From Bacteroidota bacterium (GTDB taxonomy: Bacteria > Bacteroidota > Bacteroidia > Chitinophagales > Chitinophagaceae), in contig JAGWTK010000283.1 in assembly GCA_028876035.1 (NCBI GenBank), positions 1 through 5,667 of the forward strand: a stretch of 5,667 nt of DNA. The letters run 5' to 3'. The notes under the pieces are model-generated. The model was not told where the DNA came from. It saw only the letters and a list, made by a program, of their open reading frames with translations, and did no database searches. Below, piece after piece: positions 1 through 5,304 of the stretch. Positions within the stretch are counted from its first letter, which is position 1. Each line of letters starts with the position of its first letter. The position numbers were made by a program, and so were the translations under genes.

Positions 1-1196
1 GGTGCGGCGTCTCTTCGTAAAAAGACCTGTTCATAATTTTCCATTACCAGCGCCGCCGCTCCTACAATTTCAGCTTCCGTACCCAGGCTTGATATTTCGA
101 GGCTGGTACATTCGGCTAATTGAGGGATACAATGTTCATTGAGTGCCTGCTGCATGGGCGCCAGCCAAAGTTTGCCCGCCGAGGCGCCCCTGCCGCTGAT
201 TATTATTACCTCCGGATTAATAATGTGAATGAGTATGGCCAATCCCCGCCCGATAATATAGCCCGCCTCCATCAACACAGAAACTGCAAACCGGTCGCCC
301 CGGGCAGCCGCGGTGAGCAGCGCATCACAGTCGGCCTCCGGACTATCATGTGTAATCTGGCCTGTGAGCCGCGATAATTTTCCTTCCAGTATTCCCTGCC
401 TTGCTTTTTCGGTGATCGTAAGCAGCGAGGCCTCTGTTTCAAGGCAGCCATGCTTACCACAACTGCACAATTTGCCATTTGTGAACAGCGGAATATGACT
501 GAATTCGCCGGCAAAACCGCTGTTGCCGCGAAATAATTTTTCATCGAGCACCATTCCAAGACCAATACCCCAGCCGAGATTTACGACCATGGCATTCTTG
601 CGGGTACGGGCCGCGCCAAACCGGAATTCAGCCAGGGCTACAACACTGGAATCGTTGTCGATGAAAACCGGCAAGCCGGTATGCCGACTGATATGTTCCG
701 AAATGCTTTCAGAACCGCTCTGCAAAAACGTATGGTTGATACCTGCTTTCGCATTCACAAAGCCAGGCATGCCAATACCAATGCCAGCCAACTTCGACTT
801 CGCAACACTGGCCCGGTTTATCACATCTTCAATGGCAATAGCGAGCTCCGTTACGGCTGTGTTGCTTTTGGCTAAATCGAGTTCCAGCCGCTGTATACTA
901 ATGATGCGCCTGCTCTGCATGTCCATCAGCGCGATACGCGTCACAAACTGATCCATCGCTACAGCAATCACATACAACATTTCGGATTTAAGTGCGTAAA
1001 TCAGCGGGCGACGTCCCCCGCTAGATGGTGCATAACCGGTTTCAACCACCAGTCCTTCCGCAATGAGCTCGTTCAGTAGTCCGTTGATAAAAGGCAGGCT
1101 TTTGGCAAGACGGGTGCTCAGATCCAGACAGGAAAGTCCTTCCGAAAAAAAAAGCTGTTTTACTATCTGGCCTTTATAAAGCGTTCGCTTAGACAT
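1..1196 (-). CDS. ROK-family transcriptional regulator (NagC/XylR/Mlc type), partial at the 3' end
   Basis: An open frame of 398 codons runs from an ATG at 1196 to the left edge with no stop; an in-frame TAG lies two codons upstream, so the start is well supported. Residues about 8-62 look like a winged helix-turn-helix, ending in a GGRRP wing. The ROK domain follows: IGIGMPG near 139-145, DNDSS near 180-184 with the usual Asp (D182), a glycine-rich phosphate-loop-like segment at 207-214 (LGWGIGLG), AGEFSH at 229-234, and the zinc motif CSCGKHGCLE at 244-253, with C244, C246, C251 and probably H234 as ligands. The end, TEAEIVGAAALV near 373-384, is typical of the ROK C-terminus, so only a few residues are missing. 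Family members bind operators and respond to a sugar or sugar phosphate; the ligand here is unknown. EFSH replaces the kinase ExGH motif and W replaces the usual Thr of the GTGxG loop, which fits a regulator rather than a sugar kinase. It lies downstream of the rplL terminator. Confidence 0.93.
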   Translation of the reverse strand, partial: MSKRTLYKGQIVKQLFFSEGLSCLDLSTRLAKSLPFINGLLNELIAEGLVVETGYAPSSGGRRPLIYALKSEMLYVIAVAMDQFVTRIALMDMQSRRIISIQRLELDLAKSNTAVTELAIAIEDVINRASVAKSKLAGIGIGMPGFVNAKAGINHTFLQSGSESISEHISRHTGLPVFIDNDSSVVALAEFRFGAARTRKNAMVVNLGWGIGLGMVLDEKLFRGNSGFAGEFSHIPLFTNGKLCSCGKHGCLETEASLLTITEKARQGILEGKLSRLTGQITHDSPEADCDALLTAAARGDRFAVSVLMEAGYIIGRGLAILIHIINPEVIIISGRGASAGKLWLAPMQQALNEHCIPQLAECTSLEISSLGTEAEIVGAAALVMENYEQVFLRRDAA

Positions 1197-1203
1197 TGGC
1201 TAA

Positions 1204-1232
1204 TTATCTTATTAAAATATTTAACAAGATAA
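1204..1232. promoter_or_regulatory. 29-bp dyad, candidate operator for the ROK regulator
   Basis: Two 13-base arms at 1204-1216 (TTATCTTATTAAA) and 1220-1232 (TTTAACAAGATAA) are inverted copies of one another with one mismatch (1211/1225), around a 3-base spacer. The nearest base is 7 bp upstream of the ROK start codon. ROK repressors of the NagC/Mlc type are dimers that bind AT-rich dyads, and autoregulation is common, so this is inferred to be the operator of the adjacent gene. It has no T-tract and is too AT-rich to be a convincing terminator. Confidence 0.55.
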
Positions 1233-1246
1233 GCAAACTTCCACAA

Positions 1247-1280
1247 ACTATTTAATAGTGTCGCAATCAGTTGATATCAA
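1247..1280. repeat. Two further small palindromes upstream of the ROK gene
   Basis: ACTATT-T-AATAGT occupies 1247-1259 (6-base arms, 1-base centre), and TTGATATCAA, a perfect 10-base palindrome, occupies 1271-1280. Both lie between the rplL terminator and the 29-bp dyad. They could be additional protein-binding sites. Short AT-rich palindromes also arise by chance, so support is weak. Confidence 0.3.
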
Positions 1281-1292
1281 GACTGGGGCGCA

Positions 1293-1323
1293 TAAAAAAA
1301 TACCCCGGACCAGCCGGGGTATT
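1293..1323 (-). terminator. Intrinsic terminator after rplL
   Basis: Read on the minus strand, a 10-bp stem (arms 1314-1323 and 1299-1308, GC-rich core ACCCCGG/CCGGGGT) with a 5-base loop is followed by a run of seven T (complement of 1294-1300, the innermost ones overlapping the stem). It starts 21 bases after the rplL stop codon. It should end the rplK-rplA-rplJ-rplL transcript, separating it from the ROK gene. There is no T-tract for the plus strand. Confidence 0.9.
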
Positions 1324-1343
1324 CATTTCAATTGGAAGTATGA

Positions 1344-1718
1344 TTACTGAATTTCCACTTCTGCACCTGCTTCGGTGAGTTTGTTTTTCAGTTCTTCTGC
1401 TTCTGCTTTGCTTACGCCTTCTTTGATGGCTTTCGGAGCACCGTCTACCAGTTCTTTGGCTTCTTTCAGGCCAAGACCAGTGAGGTCTTTCACGATTTTC
1501 ACCACGTTCAGTTTGGAAGCACCACCGCTTTTCAGGATTACGTTGAATGCAGTTTTTTCTTCCACTGCAGCACCACCGCCATCGCCACCGGCAGCTACTA
1601 CTACCGCTGCTGCTGCAGGCTCAATGCCGTATTCAGATTTCAGAAAATCGGCCAGTTCCTGTACTTCTTTTACAGTGAGGCCTACCAGTTGTTCAGCTAA
1701 TGCTTTTACGTCTGCCAT
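1344..1718 (-). CDS. rplL: 50S ribosomal protein L7/L12
   Basis: This 124-residue acidic protein forms the flexible stalk dimers on the large ribosomal subunit that recruit and activate the translation GTPases (IF2, EF-Tu, EF-G, RF3). The N-terminal dimerisation and L10-binding domain is residues about 1-33 (LVGLTVKEVQELADFLK). An Ala/Gly-rich hinge covers about 35-51. The globular C-terminal domain covers about 55-124, with the conserved factor-binding stretch KIVKDLTGLGLKEAKELV near 74-91 followed by DGAPK. Its length matches the family (121 in E. coli). It is the last gene of the ribosomal operon, 119 bases after rplJ, and is followed at once by a strong terminator instead of rpoB. No clear Shine-Dalgarno sequence precedes the ATG; the leader is A-rich, as is common in Bacteroidota. 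Confidence 0.99.
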   Translation of the reverse strand: MADVKALAEQLVGLTVKEVQELADFLKSEYGIEPAAAAVVVAAGGDGGGAAVEEKTAFNVILKSGGASKLNVVKIVKDLTGLGLKEAKELVDGAPKAIKEGVSKAEAEELKNKLTEAGAEVEIQ

Positions 1719-1743
1719 TGTTGTTAATTTTTTCCGCCTTCAC

Positions 1744-1757
1744 AGTCCGTTCGGACT
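1744..1757 (-). other. Hairpin in the rplJ-rplL intergenic leader
   Basis: AGTCC / GGACT arms with a 4-base loop (1744-1748 and 1753-1757) lie 26 bases upstream of the rplL start, directly next to a CTCCGGAG palindrome (1756-1763). On the minus strand a T-run precedes the hairpin rather than following it, so it is not an intrinsic terminator. A role in mRNA processing or in raising rplL translation relative to rplJ is possible, since L12 is made in several copies per L10, but that is inference. Confidence 0.35.
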
Positions 1758-1837
1758 CCGGAGGAGAGTTTAAAAAAATTGTTTAGCGCCTTTTATATAC
1801 CATCCGGCCAGGTTTGTATAAGTAGTATCAACTTATC

Positions 1838-2353
1838 TTATTCACCAGCAGCACCAGCGGCCTGCTTTTCGTGATGGTGGAGCAAAGCAGCCAATACACG
1901 CTTAGCGGGTGATTGCAGCAATCCGATTACTTCACCAATCAGTTCATTCTTCGTCTTGATCTTGGTAAGTGCTGCCAGGCTGTTATCGCCGGTGTATACA
2001 TCACCATTAATAAATGCCGCTTTCAGTTCCGGCTTTGTTGCATTGCTGCCTTTCCGGAAAGAACTGATGATCAGTGCAGGTTCTTTCGGATTATCGGAAA
2101 ACATGAGTGCCGTCACTTTATGCAGAGCGTCGTACACACCTGCATAACGCTCGCTGTCCAATGACTCGAGTGCTTTTTTAATCAGGGTGTTCTTAGCAAC
2201 TTTCATTTCAACATTTTTGTCGAAACAGGCACGACGGAGATTACCCACCTGTTCAACAGTGAGCGCTTCAGTATCGGCGATATAAAAGTTGGAGTACTGG
2301 GAGAATTTTCCCTTCAGCACTTCAATCACTTCATTTTTTTGTTCTTTGGTCAT
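1838..2353 (-). CDS. rplJ: 50S ribosomal protein L10
   Basis: This 171-residue protein is the base of the L12 stalk: its globular N-terminal domain binds 23S rRNA next to L11, and its long C-terminal helix carries the L12 dimers. Visible family features are the N-terminal MTKEQKNEVIEVLKGKF, the segment VEQVGNLRRACFDKNVEMKV (about 33-52) with KNTLIKKAL (54-62), and the C-terminal L12-binding helix about 135-160 (ELIGEVIGLLQSPAKRVLAAL), ending in an Ala/Gly tail. The family length is about 165-175. It lies 43 bases after rplA and 119 bases before rplL. In E. coli the L10-L12 complex represses its own mRNA by binding the rplJ leader; a compact hairpin lies just upstream here. Confidence 0.98.
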   Translation of the reverse strand: MTKEQKNEVIEVLKGKFSQYSNFYIADTEALTVEQVGNLRRACFDKNVEMKVAKNTLIKKALESLDSERYAGVYDALHKVTALMFSDNPKEPALIISSFRKGSNATKPELKAAFINGDVYTGDNSLAALTKIKTKNELIGEVIGLLQSPAKRVLAALLHHHEKQAAGAAGE

Positions 2354-2366
2354 AACGAATGTTTTG

Positions 2367-2382
2367 TTCCGGTCGCCCGGAA
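2367..2382 (-). other. GNRA-tetraloop hairpin in the rplA-rplJ gap
   Basis: On the minus strand TTCCGG-GCGA-CCGGAA forms a perfect 6-bp stem capped by GCGA, a stable GNRA tetraloop, 13 bases upstream of the rplJ start. No T-tract follows, so it is not a terminator. It could be a site for translational control of rplJ, or simply a 5'-UTR or processing structure. Confidence 0.45.
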
Positions 2383-2396
2383 AATGAGTTTACAAA

Positions 2397-3089
2397 TTAG
2401 TGCACGAAGGTTTTGGTGTCTACAGCGATGCCTGGGCTCATACTGCTGGCCATGCTTACGCCTTTCAGGTAGGTACCTTTAGCAGAAGACGGTTTCAGCT
2501 TAATGATGGCATTGATAAGTTCCTGGCTGTTTTCAGCAATTTTTTCTGCACCGAAGCTCACCCGGCCGATTGAGGCATGGATGATTCCTGCCTTATCTAC
2601 CTTGAAAGCGATTTTACCGCCTTTTACTTCGTTCACGGCTTCTGCTACGTTGTTGGTAACAGTACCCGTTTTAGGGTTGGGCATCAGGTTACGCGGACCG
2701 AGCACCTTACCCAAACGACCAATTTTTGGCATGACGGAGGGCGTAGCAACGATAACATCAATATCTACCCAGCCGCCTTCGATTTTTGTGATAAACTCAT
2801 CCAGACCAGCATAGTCAGCGCCGGCTGATTTTGCTTCGGCCTCTTTATCGGGGGTGCAAAGCACCAATACTCTTTTTGTTTTACCGGTTCCATGGGGCAG
2901 TGTAACAGTACCACGTACTGCCTGGTCGGCTTTCTTGGGGTCAACACCCAACCTAACGTGAAGGTCAACAGAAGCATCGAACCGGGTGATGTTTACATCC
3001 TTTACCAGCGTCGAAGCCTCTTTAAGTGTATATGTTTTTGCCGCGTCGATTTTCGCGTTGGCAGCTTTTCTTTTTTTACTGATAGCCAT
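2397..3089 (-). CDS. rplA: 50S ribosomal protein L1
   Basis: This 230-residue protein (234 in E. coli) forms the L1 stalk at the ribosomal E site and helps eject deacylated tRNA. The start MAISKKRKAANAK gives the expected basic N-terminus. Domain I (N- and C-terminal parts) binds 23S rRNA, with FDASVDLHVRLGVDPKKADQ near 37-56. The family signature IGRLGKVLGPRNLMPNPKTG is at 123-142, in the inserted domain II. The C-terminal part near 198-221 (KLKPSSAKGTYLKGVSMASS) closes domain I. It follows rplK by 26 bases and is clearly in the same operon. In E. coli L1 represses translation of the rplK-rplA message by binding its leader. The same arrangement here allows that mechanism but does not show it. 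Confidence 0.99.
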   Translation of the reverse strand: MAISKKRKAANAKIDAAKTYTLKEASTLVKDVNITRFDASVDLHVRLGVDPKKADQAVRGTVTLPHGTGKTKRVLVLCTPDKEAEAKSAGADYAGLDEFITKIEGGWVDIDVIVATPSVMPKIGRLGKVLGPRNLMPNPKTGTVTNNVAEAVNEVKGGKIAFKVDKAGIIHASIGRVSFGAEKIAENSQELINAIIKLKPSSAKGTYLKGVSMASSMSPGIAVDTKTFVH

Positions 3090-3115
3090 TGCTCAAAAAT
3101 TTAAAGTGTAATGAA

Positions 3116-3559
3116 TTAGTTTTCCCAGGGGGCTTTTCCGTCAACAGTCAGACCCATGCTGCGGGCGGTACCGGCTACCATGCGCATAGCGCTCTCCACG
3201 GTGAAGCAATTAAGATCTGCCATTTTATCTTTGGCAATCGCTTCAACATGTGCCCAGGTTACCTTTCCAACTTTGTTGCGGTTTGGCTCTTTGGAACCAC
3301 TTTGAATTTTGGCTGCTTCCATCAGCTGAACGGCTGCAGGAGGAGTTTTGATAACAAACTCAAAACTCTTGTCAGAATACACTGTAATTAATACAGGAAG
3401 AACTTTGCCCATTTTGTCCTGGGTTCTTGCATTGAATTGTTTGCAGAACTCCATAATGTTTACGCCTTTGGAACCAAGCGCCGGGCCAATGGGAGGTGCA
3501 GGATTGGCTTGTCCGCCTTTACACTGCAACTTTACGAAACCGGAAATTTCTTTTGCCAT
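3116..3559 (-). CDS. rplK: 50S ribosomal protein L11
   Basis: This 147-residue protein (142 in E. coli) binds the GTPase-associated region of 23S rRNA with L10. The N-terminal domain, about 1-70, carries the proline-rich GGQANPAPPIGPALG (15-29), the region that contacts thiostrepton-type antibiotics. A KTPPA linker is at 71-75, and the C-terminal RNA-binding domain contains the signature VAGTARSMGLTV near 128-139. An upstream in-frame start at 3613 would add 18 residues, but the family always begins MAKEISGFVKL-like, and the extra codons run through a leader hairpin, so 3559 is chosen. It is first in the rplK-rplA-rplJ-rplL operon, downstream of a recognisable promoter. Normally nusG would be immediately upstream; here a glycosyltransferase gene intervenes. 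Confidence 0.99.
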   Translation of the reverse strand: MAKEISGFVKLQCKGGQANPAPPIGPALGSKGVNIMEFCKQFNARTQDKMGKVLPVLITVYSDKSFEFVIKTPPAAVQLMEAAKIQSGSKEPNRNKVGKVTWAHVEAIAKDKMADLNCFTVESAMRMVAGTARSMGLTVDGKAPWEN

Positions 3560-3582
3560 AATGTTGTTTTTTGGTGTTAGCG

Positions 3583-3600
3583 TCCCGGCACAAGCCGGAA
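3583..3600 (-). other. GC-rich hairpin in the rplK leader
   Basis: On the minus strand CCGGC-TTGT-GCCGG, extended by a G-U and an A-U pair, forms a stem of about 7 bp (arms 3583-3589 and 3594-3600), 24 bases before the rplK start. No T-tract follows. The sequence also resembles short dispersed palindromes of the REP kind found in many genomes, which only a genome-wide search could confirm. Confidence 0.45.
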
Positions 3601-3601
3601 C

Positions 3602-3637
3602 TCCCAAATCCATTTGTTACGAAGAACTTTTTTGGGA
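3602..3637 (-). other. Stem-loop at the 5' end of the rplK leader
   Basis: A perfect 7-base inverted repeat, TCCCAAA at 3602-3608 and TTTGGGA at 3631-3637, encloses a 22-base loop. It lies where transcription from the predicted promoter should begin, so the rplK mRNA would start with this structure, followed by the GC-rich hairpin. It is a candidate for the L1 feedback site known from the E. coli rplK leader. No consensus L1 motif was confirmed. Confidence 0.35.
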
Positions 3638-3640
3638 TGG

Positions 3641-3670
3641 CAAAGGTAAGCAAATTCGCTGAGCAGCAAA
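3641..3670 (-). promoter_or_regulatory. Bacteroidota-type promoter for the rplK operon
   Basis: On the minus strand TACCTTTG (3641-3648) matches the TAnnTTTG -7 element of Bacteroidota sigma-ABfr promoters exactly. A TTTG -33 element (3667-3670) lies 18 bp further upstream, close to the usual 19-21. Transcription would start near 3634-3637, giving a leader of about 75 bases. It sits in the gap after the glycosyltransferase stop codon (3687), so rplK need not depend on transcription through that gene. Confidence 0.75.
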
Positions 3671-3686
3671 GAATCCGGGAGGAATT

Positions 3687-4583
3687 TTATTGGCCAAAGG
3701 CAGGGGCGCTCCCACTCAGTGTGTTGCTAAGGCTTCCGGACTGCCGGAGGCGCTGATCTACCTGATCCATTACAGCTGCATCCCGGCGCATATCAAATTT
3801 TCGGGCAAATAGCTTTGGGGACTCCAACAATTTGTTTAAATGGCTGAGCGTGATAATATTCGGATGGGCTGCCCCCTTATCGCGATCCAGATAAAGCAGG
3901 TTATCATTCACTACCCTATCCTTAAATGTAGAATTCATGACCAGGGTTTGAAACATGAATTCATCGGATCCCCAGGTAAACTGCATGAAACGGCGGAAAC
4001 GGGTATTATGGTCGAGCAGGTGGATGATATACCGAAGGCAGTCACTGCTGAGGGCCCAGAACATGGACTCGCCGTAGTAGTCCATCGGAATGGGTGATTT
4101 TCGTTCCGGGAGTACCTTGTTCACCAGCCGCTGAACGAAATAACGCCCGGGAAATTTATAATTGGTAAAATGGTACGCACGGATGCGGGGATAAGCCTCA
4201 TCGGCCCATTCATCGAAATGCTCAAAAGCCAGGAACTCCTTGCCATTATTCGCTTCGAAAAACGAATAAATGTAGTCGGCGGATTTGATAGGATAATCCT
4301 GCCCGCTCATCAGGTGTATATAATCATACGATTTGCCGCTGCCCAATATTTCTTTTACCGACTGTAGCGTCGCCGCCACCGTATTATAGCCACCCCATAC
4401 TACGTTCACCCGATTTTGAATAAGAAAAACATTCGGTTGTTTGGCCAGGAAAAGATGATCAGTGATATCCAGTTTTTTGTCGACATGCACATAAAAGTCA
4501 AATCCCGGGTGCTGCATGCGTTCGATCATCCGCGCCGTCTGCAGGGGATTGGTGTAAGTAATAATCAGGTGTGCAATTCTCAT
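3687..4583 (-). CDS. Core-2/I-branching type glycosyltransferase (family GT14), probable beta-1,6-N-acetylglucosaminyltransferase-like
   Basis: This 298-residue protein has no signal peptide or membrane segment and is probably cytosolic. Features of the GT14 'Branch' family are visible: N-terminal MRIAHLIITY strand; HVDKK (33-37); WGGYNTVAATL (63-73); YIHLMSGQDYPIKS (88-101), matching the family's L-S-G-D-P motif; GESMFWALS (171-179); WGSDEFMFQTLV (204-215), where E208 aligns with the catalytic base in the SPDE motif of mammalian C2GnT; and SPKLFARKFD (255-264), where basic residues contact the UDP diphosphate. Animal members transfer GlcNAc from UDP-GlcNAc; bacterial acceptors and even donors are mostly unknown, so the exact reaction is not assigned. 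The tail after about 280 is Ser/Gly-rich and unconserved-looking. It separates nusG from rplK, lies between the nusG terminator and the rplK promoter, and has no clear promoter in its 90-base upstream gap. It could be expressed by terminator readthrough or from a weak unrecognised promoter. Confidence 0.9.
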   Translation of the reverse strand: MRIAHLIITYTNPLQTARMIERMQHPGFDFYVHVDKKLDITDHLFLAKQPNVFLIQNRVNVVWGGYNTVAATLQSVKEILGSGKSYDYIHLMSGQDYPIKSADYIYSFFEANNGKEFLAFEHFDEWADEAYPRIRAYHFTNYKFPGRYFVQRLVNKVLPERKSPIPMDYYGESMFWALSSDCLRYIIHLLDHNTRFRRFMQFTWGSDEFMFQTLVMNSTFKDRVVNDNLLYLDRDKGAAHPNIITLSHLNKLLESPKLFARKFDMRRDAAVMDQVDQRLRQSGSLSNTLSGSAPAFGQ

Positions 4584-4673
4584 TGGCTACTTATTGGTTT
4601 AGGGAGATCAGCAGCAAGAGATACCGGATAGATCTTCGGGAGAGGATAGAGAATCAGCAGGGCGAAAATATAG

Positions 4674-4705
4674 AAAAACCCCGGTTAAAAAAACTAACCG
4701 GGGTT
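4674..4705 (-). terminator. Intrinsic terminator after nusG
   Basis: Read on the minus strand, a perfect 11-bp stem (AACCCCGGTTA at 4695-4705 with TAACCGGGGTT at 4677-4687), a 7-base loop and a short T-run (complement of 4674-4678) lie about 30 bases after the nusG stop. It should end the trnW-secE-nusG transcript and isolates nusG from the glycosyltransferase. The plus strand lacks a T-tract. Confidence 0.9.
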
Positions 4706-4735
4706 CTGCTGAATGATTTAATGAATCGCCGTTAC

Positions 4736-5302
4736 TTAACTGATTTTTTCCACCTGCATATAGTTGAGCTCTACAGGAGTGGATCGACCAAAAATTTTCA
4801 CGGTTACTTTAAGTTTTTTCTTCTCATCGTTCACCTCTTCAATGATACCGTTGAAGTCGTTAAACGGACCTTCAATGATCTTGATGGTCTCGCCGACAAT
4901 GAATGGCTCGCTCATGCTTACGCCGCCTGCTTCTGCCATTTCATCCATCTTGCCCAGCATCTTGTTTACTTCGGCTTTGCGCAGTGCAATCGGATTTTCC
5001 TTTCCGAGGAAGTGAATAACGCTGTTGGTGTTCTTGATGGTATCCCGCAAATCATCGCTGAGTTTACCGTCCGTAATCTCAATCATCACATAGCCCGGAT
5101 AATAGTTACGCTCACGCATCACTTTTTTTCCGTTCTGCACCTTATATACTTTTTCTACCGGAAGAAATACCTGCTTTACAATTTCAGACCAGCCGCCACG
5201 GGAAATCTCCTTGTCAAGATACTCTTTCACTTTGCGTTCCTTGCCGCTCACTACACGGAGTACAAACCATTTGGTTTCCTGCTGTTGGGTTTGATTTTCC
5301 AT
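4736..5302 (-). CDS. nusG: Transcription termination/antitermination factor NusG
   Basis: This 188-residue protein (181 in E. coli) is the universal elongation factor that binds the RNA polymerase clamp and links it to Rho or to ribosomal protein S10. The NGN domain is about 10-115, with KWFVLRVVSGKERKVKEYL (11-29), VFLPVEKV (45-52) and the signature RERNYYPGYVMIEI (63-76). The KOW domain is about 133-188, with VGETIKIIEGPFNDFNGIIEEV (136-157) and the closing FGRSTPVELNYMQVEKI. The start ATG lies 2 bases after the secE stop codon, so the two genes are almost certainly translationally coupled. A terminator follows, which is unusual because nusG and rplK are neighbours in most bacteria. Confidence 0.99.
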   Translation of the reverse strand: MENQTQQQETKWFVLRVVSGKERKVKEYLDKEISRGGWSEIVKQVFLPVEKVYKVQNGKKVMRERNYYPGYVMIEITDGKLSDDLRDTIKNTNSVIHFLGKENPIALRKAEVNKMLGKMDEMAEAGGVSMSEPFIVGETIKIIEGPFNDFNGIIEEVNDEKKKLKVTVKIFGRSTPVELNYMQVEKIS

Positions 5303-5304
5303 TA

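Noticed and set aside
272..565. 97-codon minus-strand frame overlapping the ROK gene
   Set aside because: It is in another frame of the same strand and includes no recognisable domain; the ROK frame covers the same bases with the zinc and nucleotide motifs.
523..951. 142-codon plus-strand frame in the left part
   Set aside because: It is antisense to the ROK gene, whose reading frame is continuous with all family motifs in order; the Ser/Arg/Pro-rich translation is typical of a shadow frame.
1197..1290. Promoter for the ROK gene
   Set aside because: TAGTTTG and TATCTTG occur on the minus strand but neither matches TAnnTTTG with a correctly spaced TTTG, so no promoter is called.
3560..3613. 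N-terminal extension of rplK by 18 residues
   Set aside because: The added residues are encoded by a leader hairpin and are absent from the L11 family; MAKEISGFVKL is the standard start.
3733..3754. Hairpin near the end of the glycosyltransferase gene as a terminator
   Set aside because: CCTCCGG/CCGGAAG arms pair with one mismatch, but the hairpin is inside the coding region and lacks a T-tract.
4584..4673. Promoter for the glycosyltransferase gene
   Set aside because: A TATCTCTTG stretch vaguely resembles the TAnnTTTG element but has the wrong spacing and no -33 partner, so it is not called.
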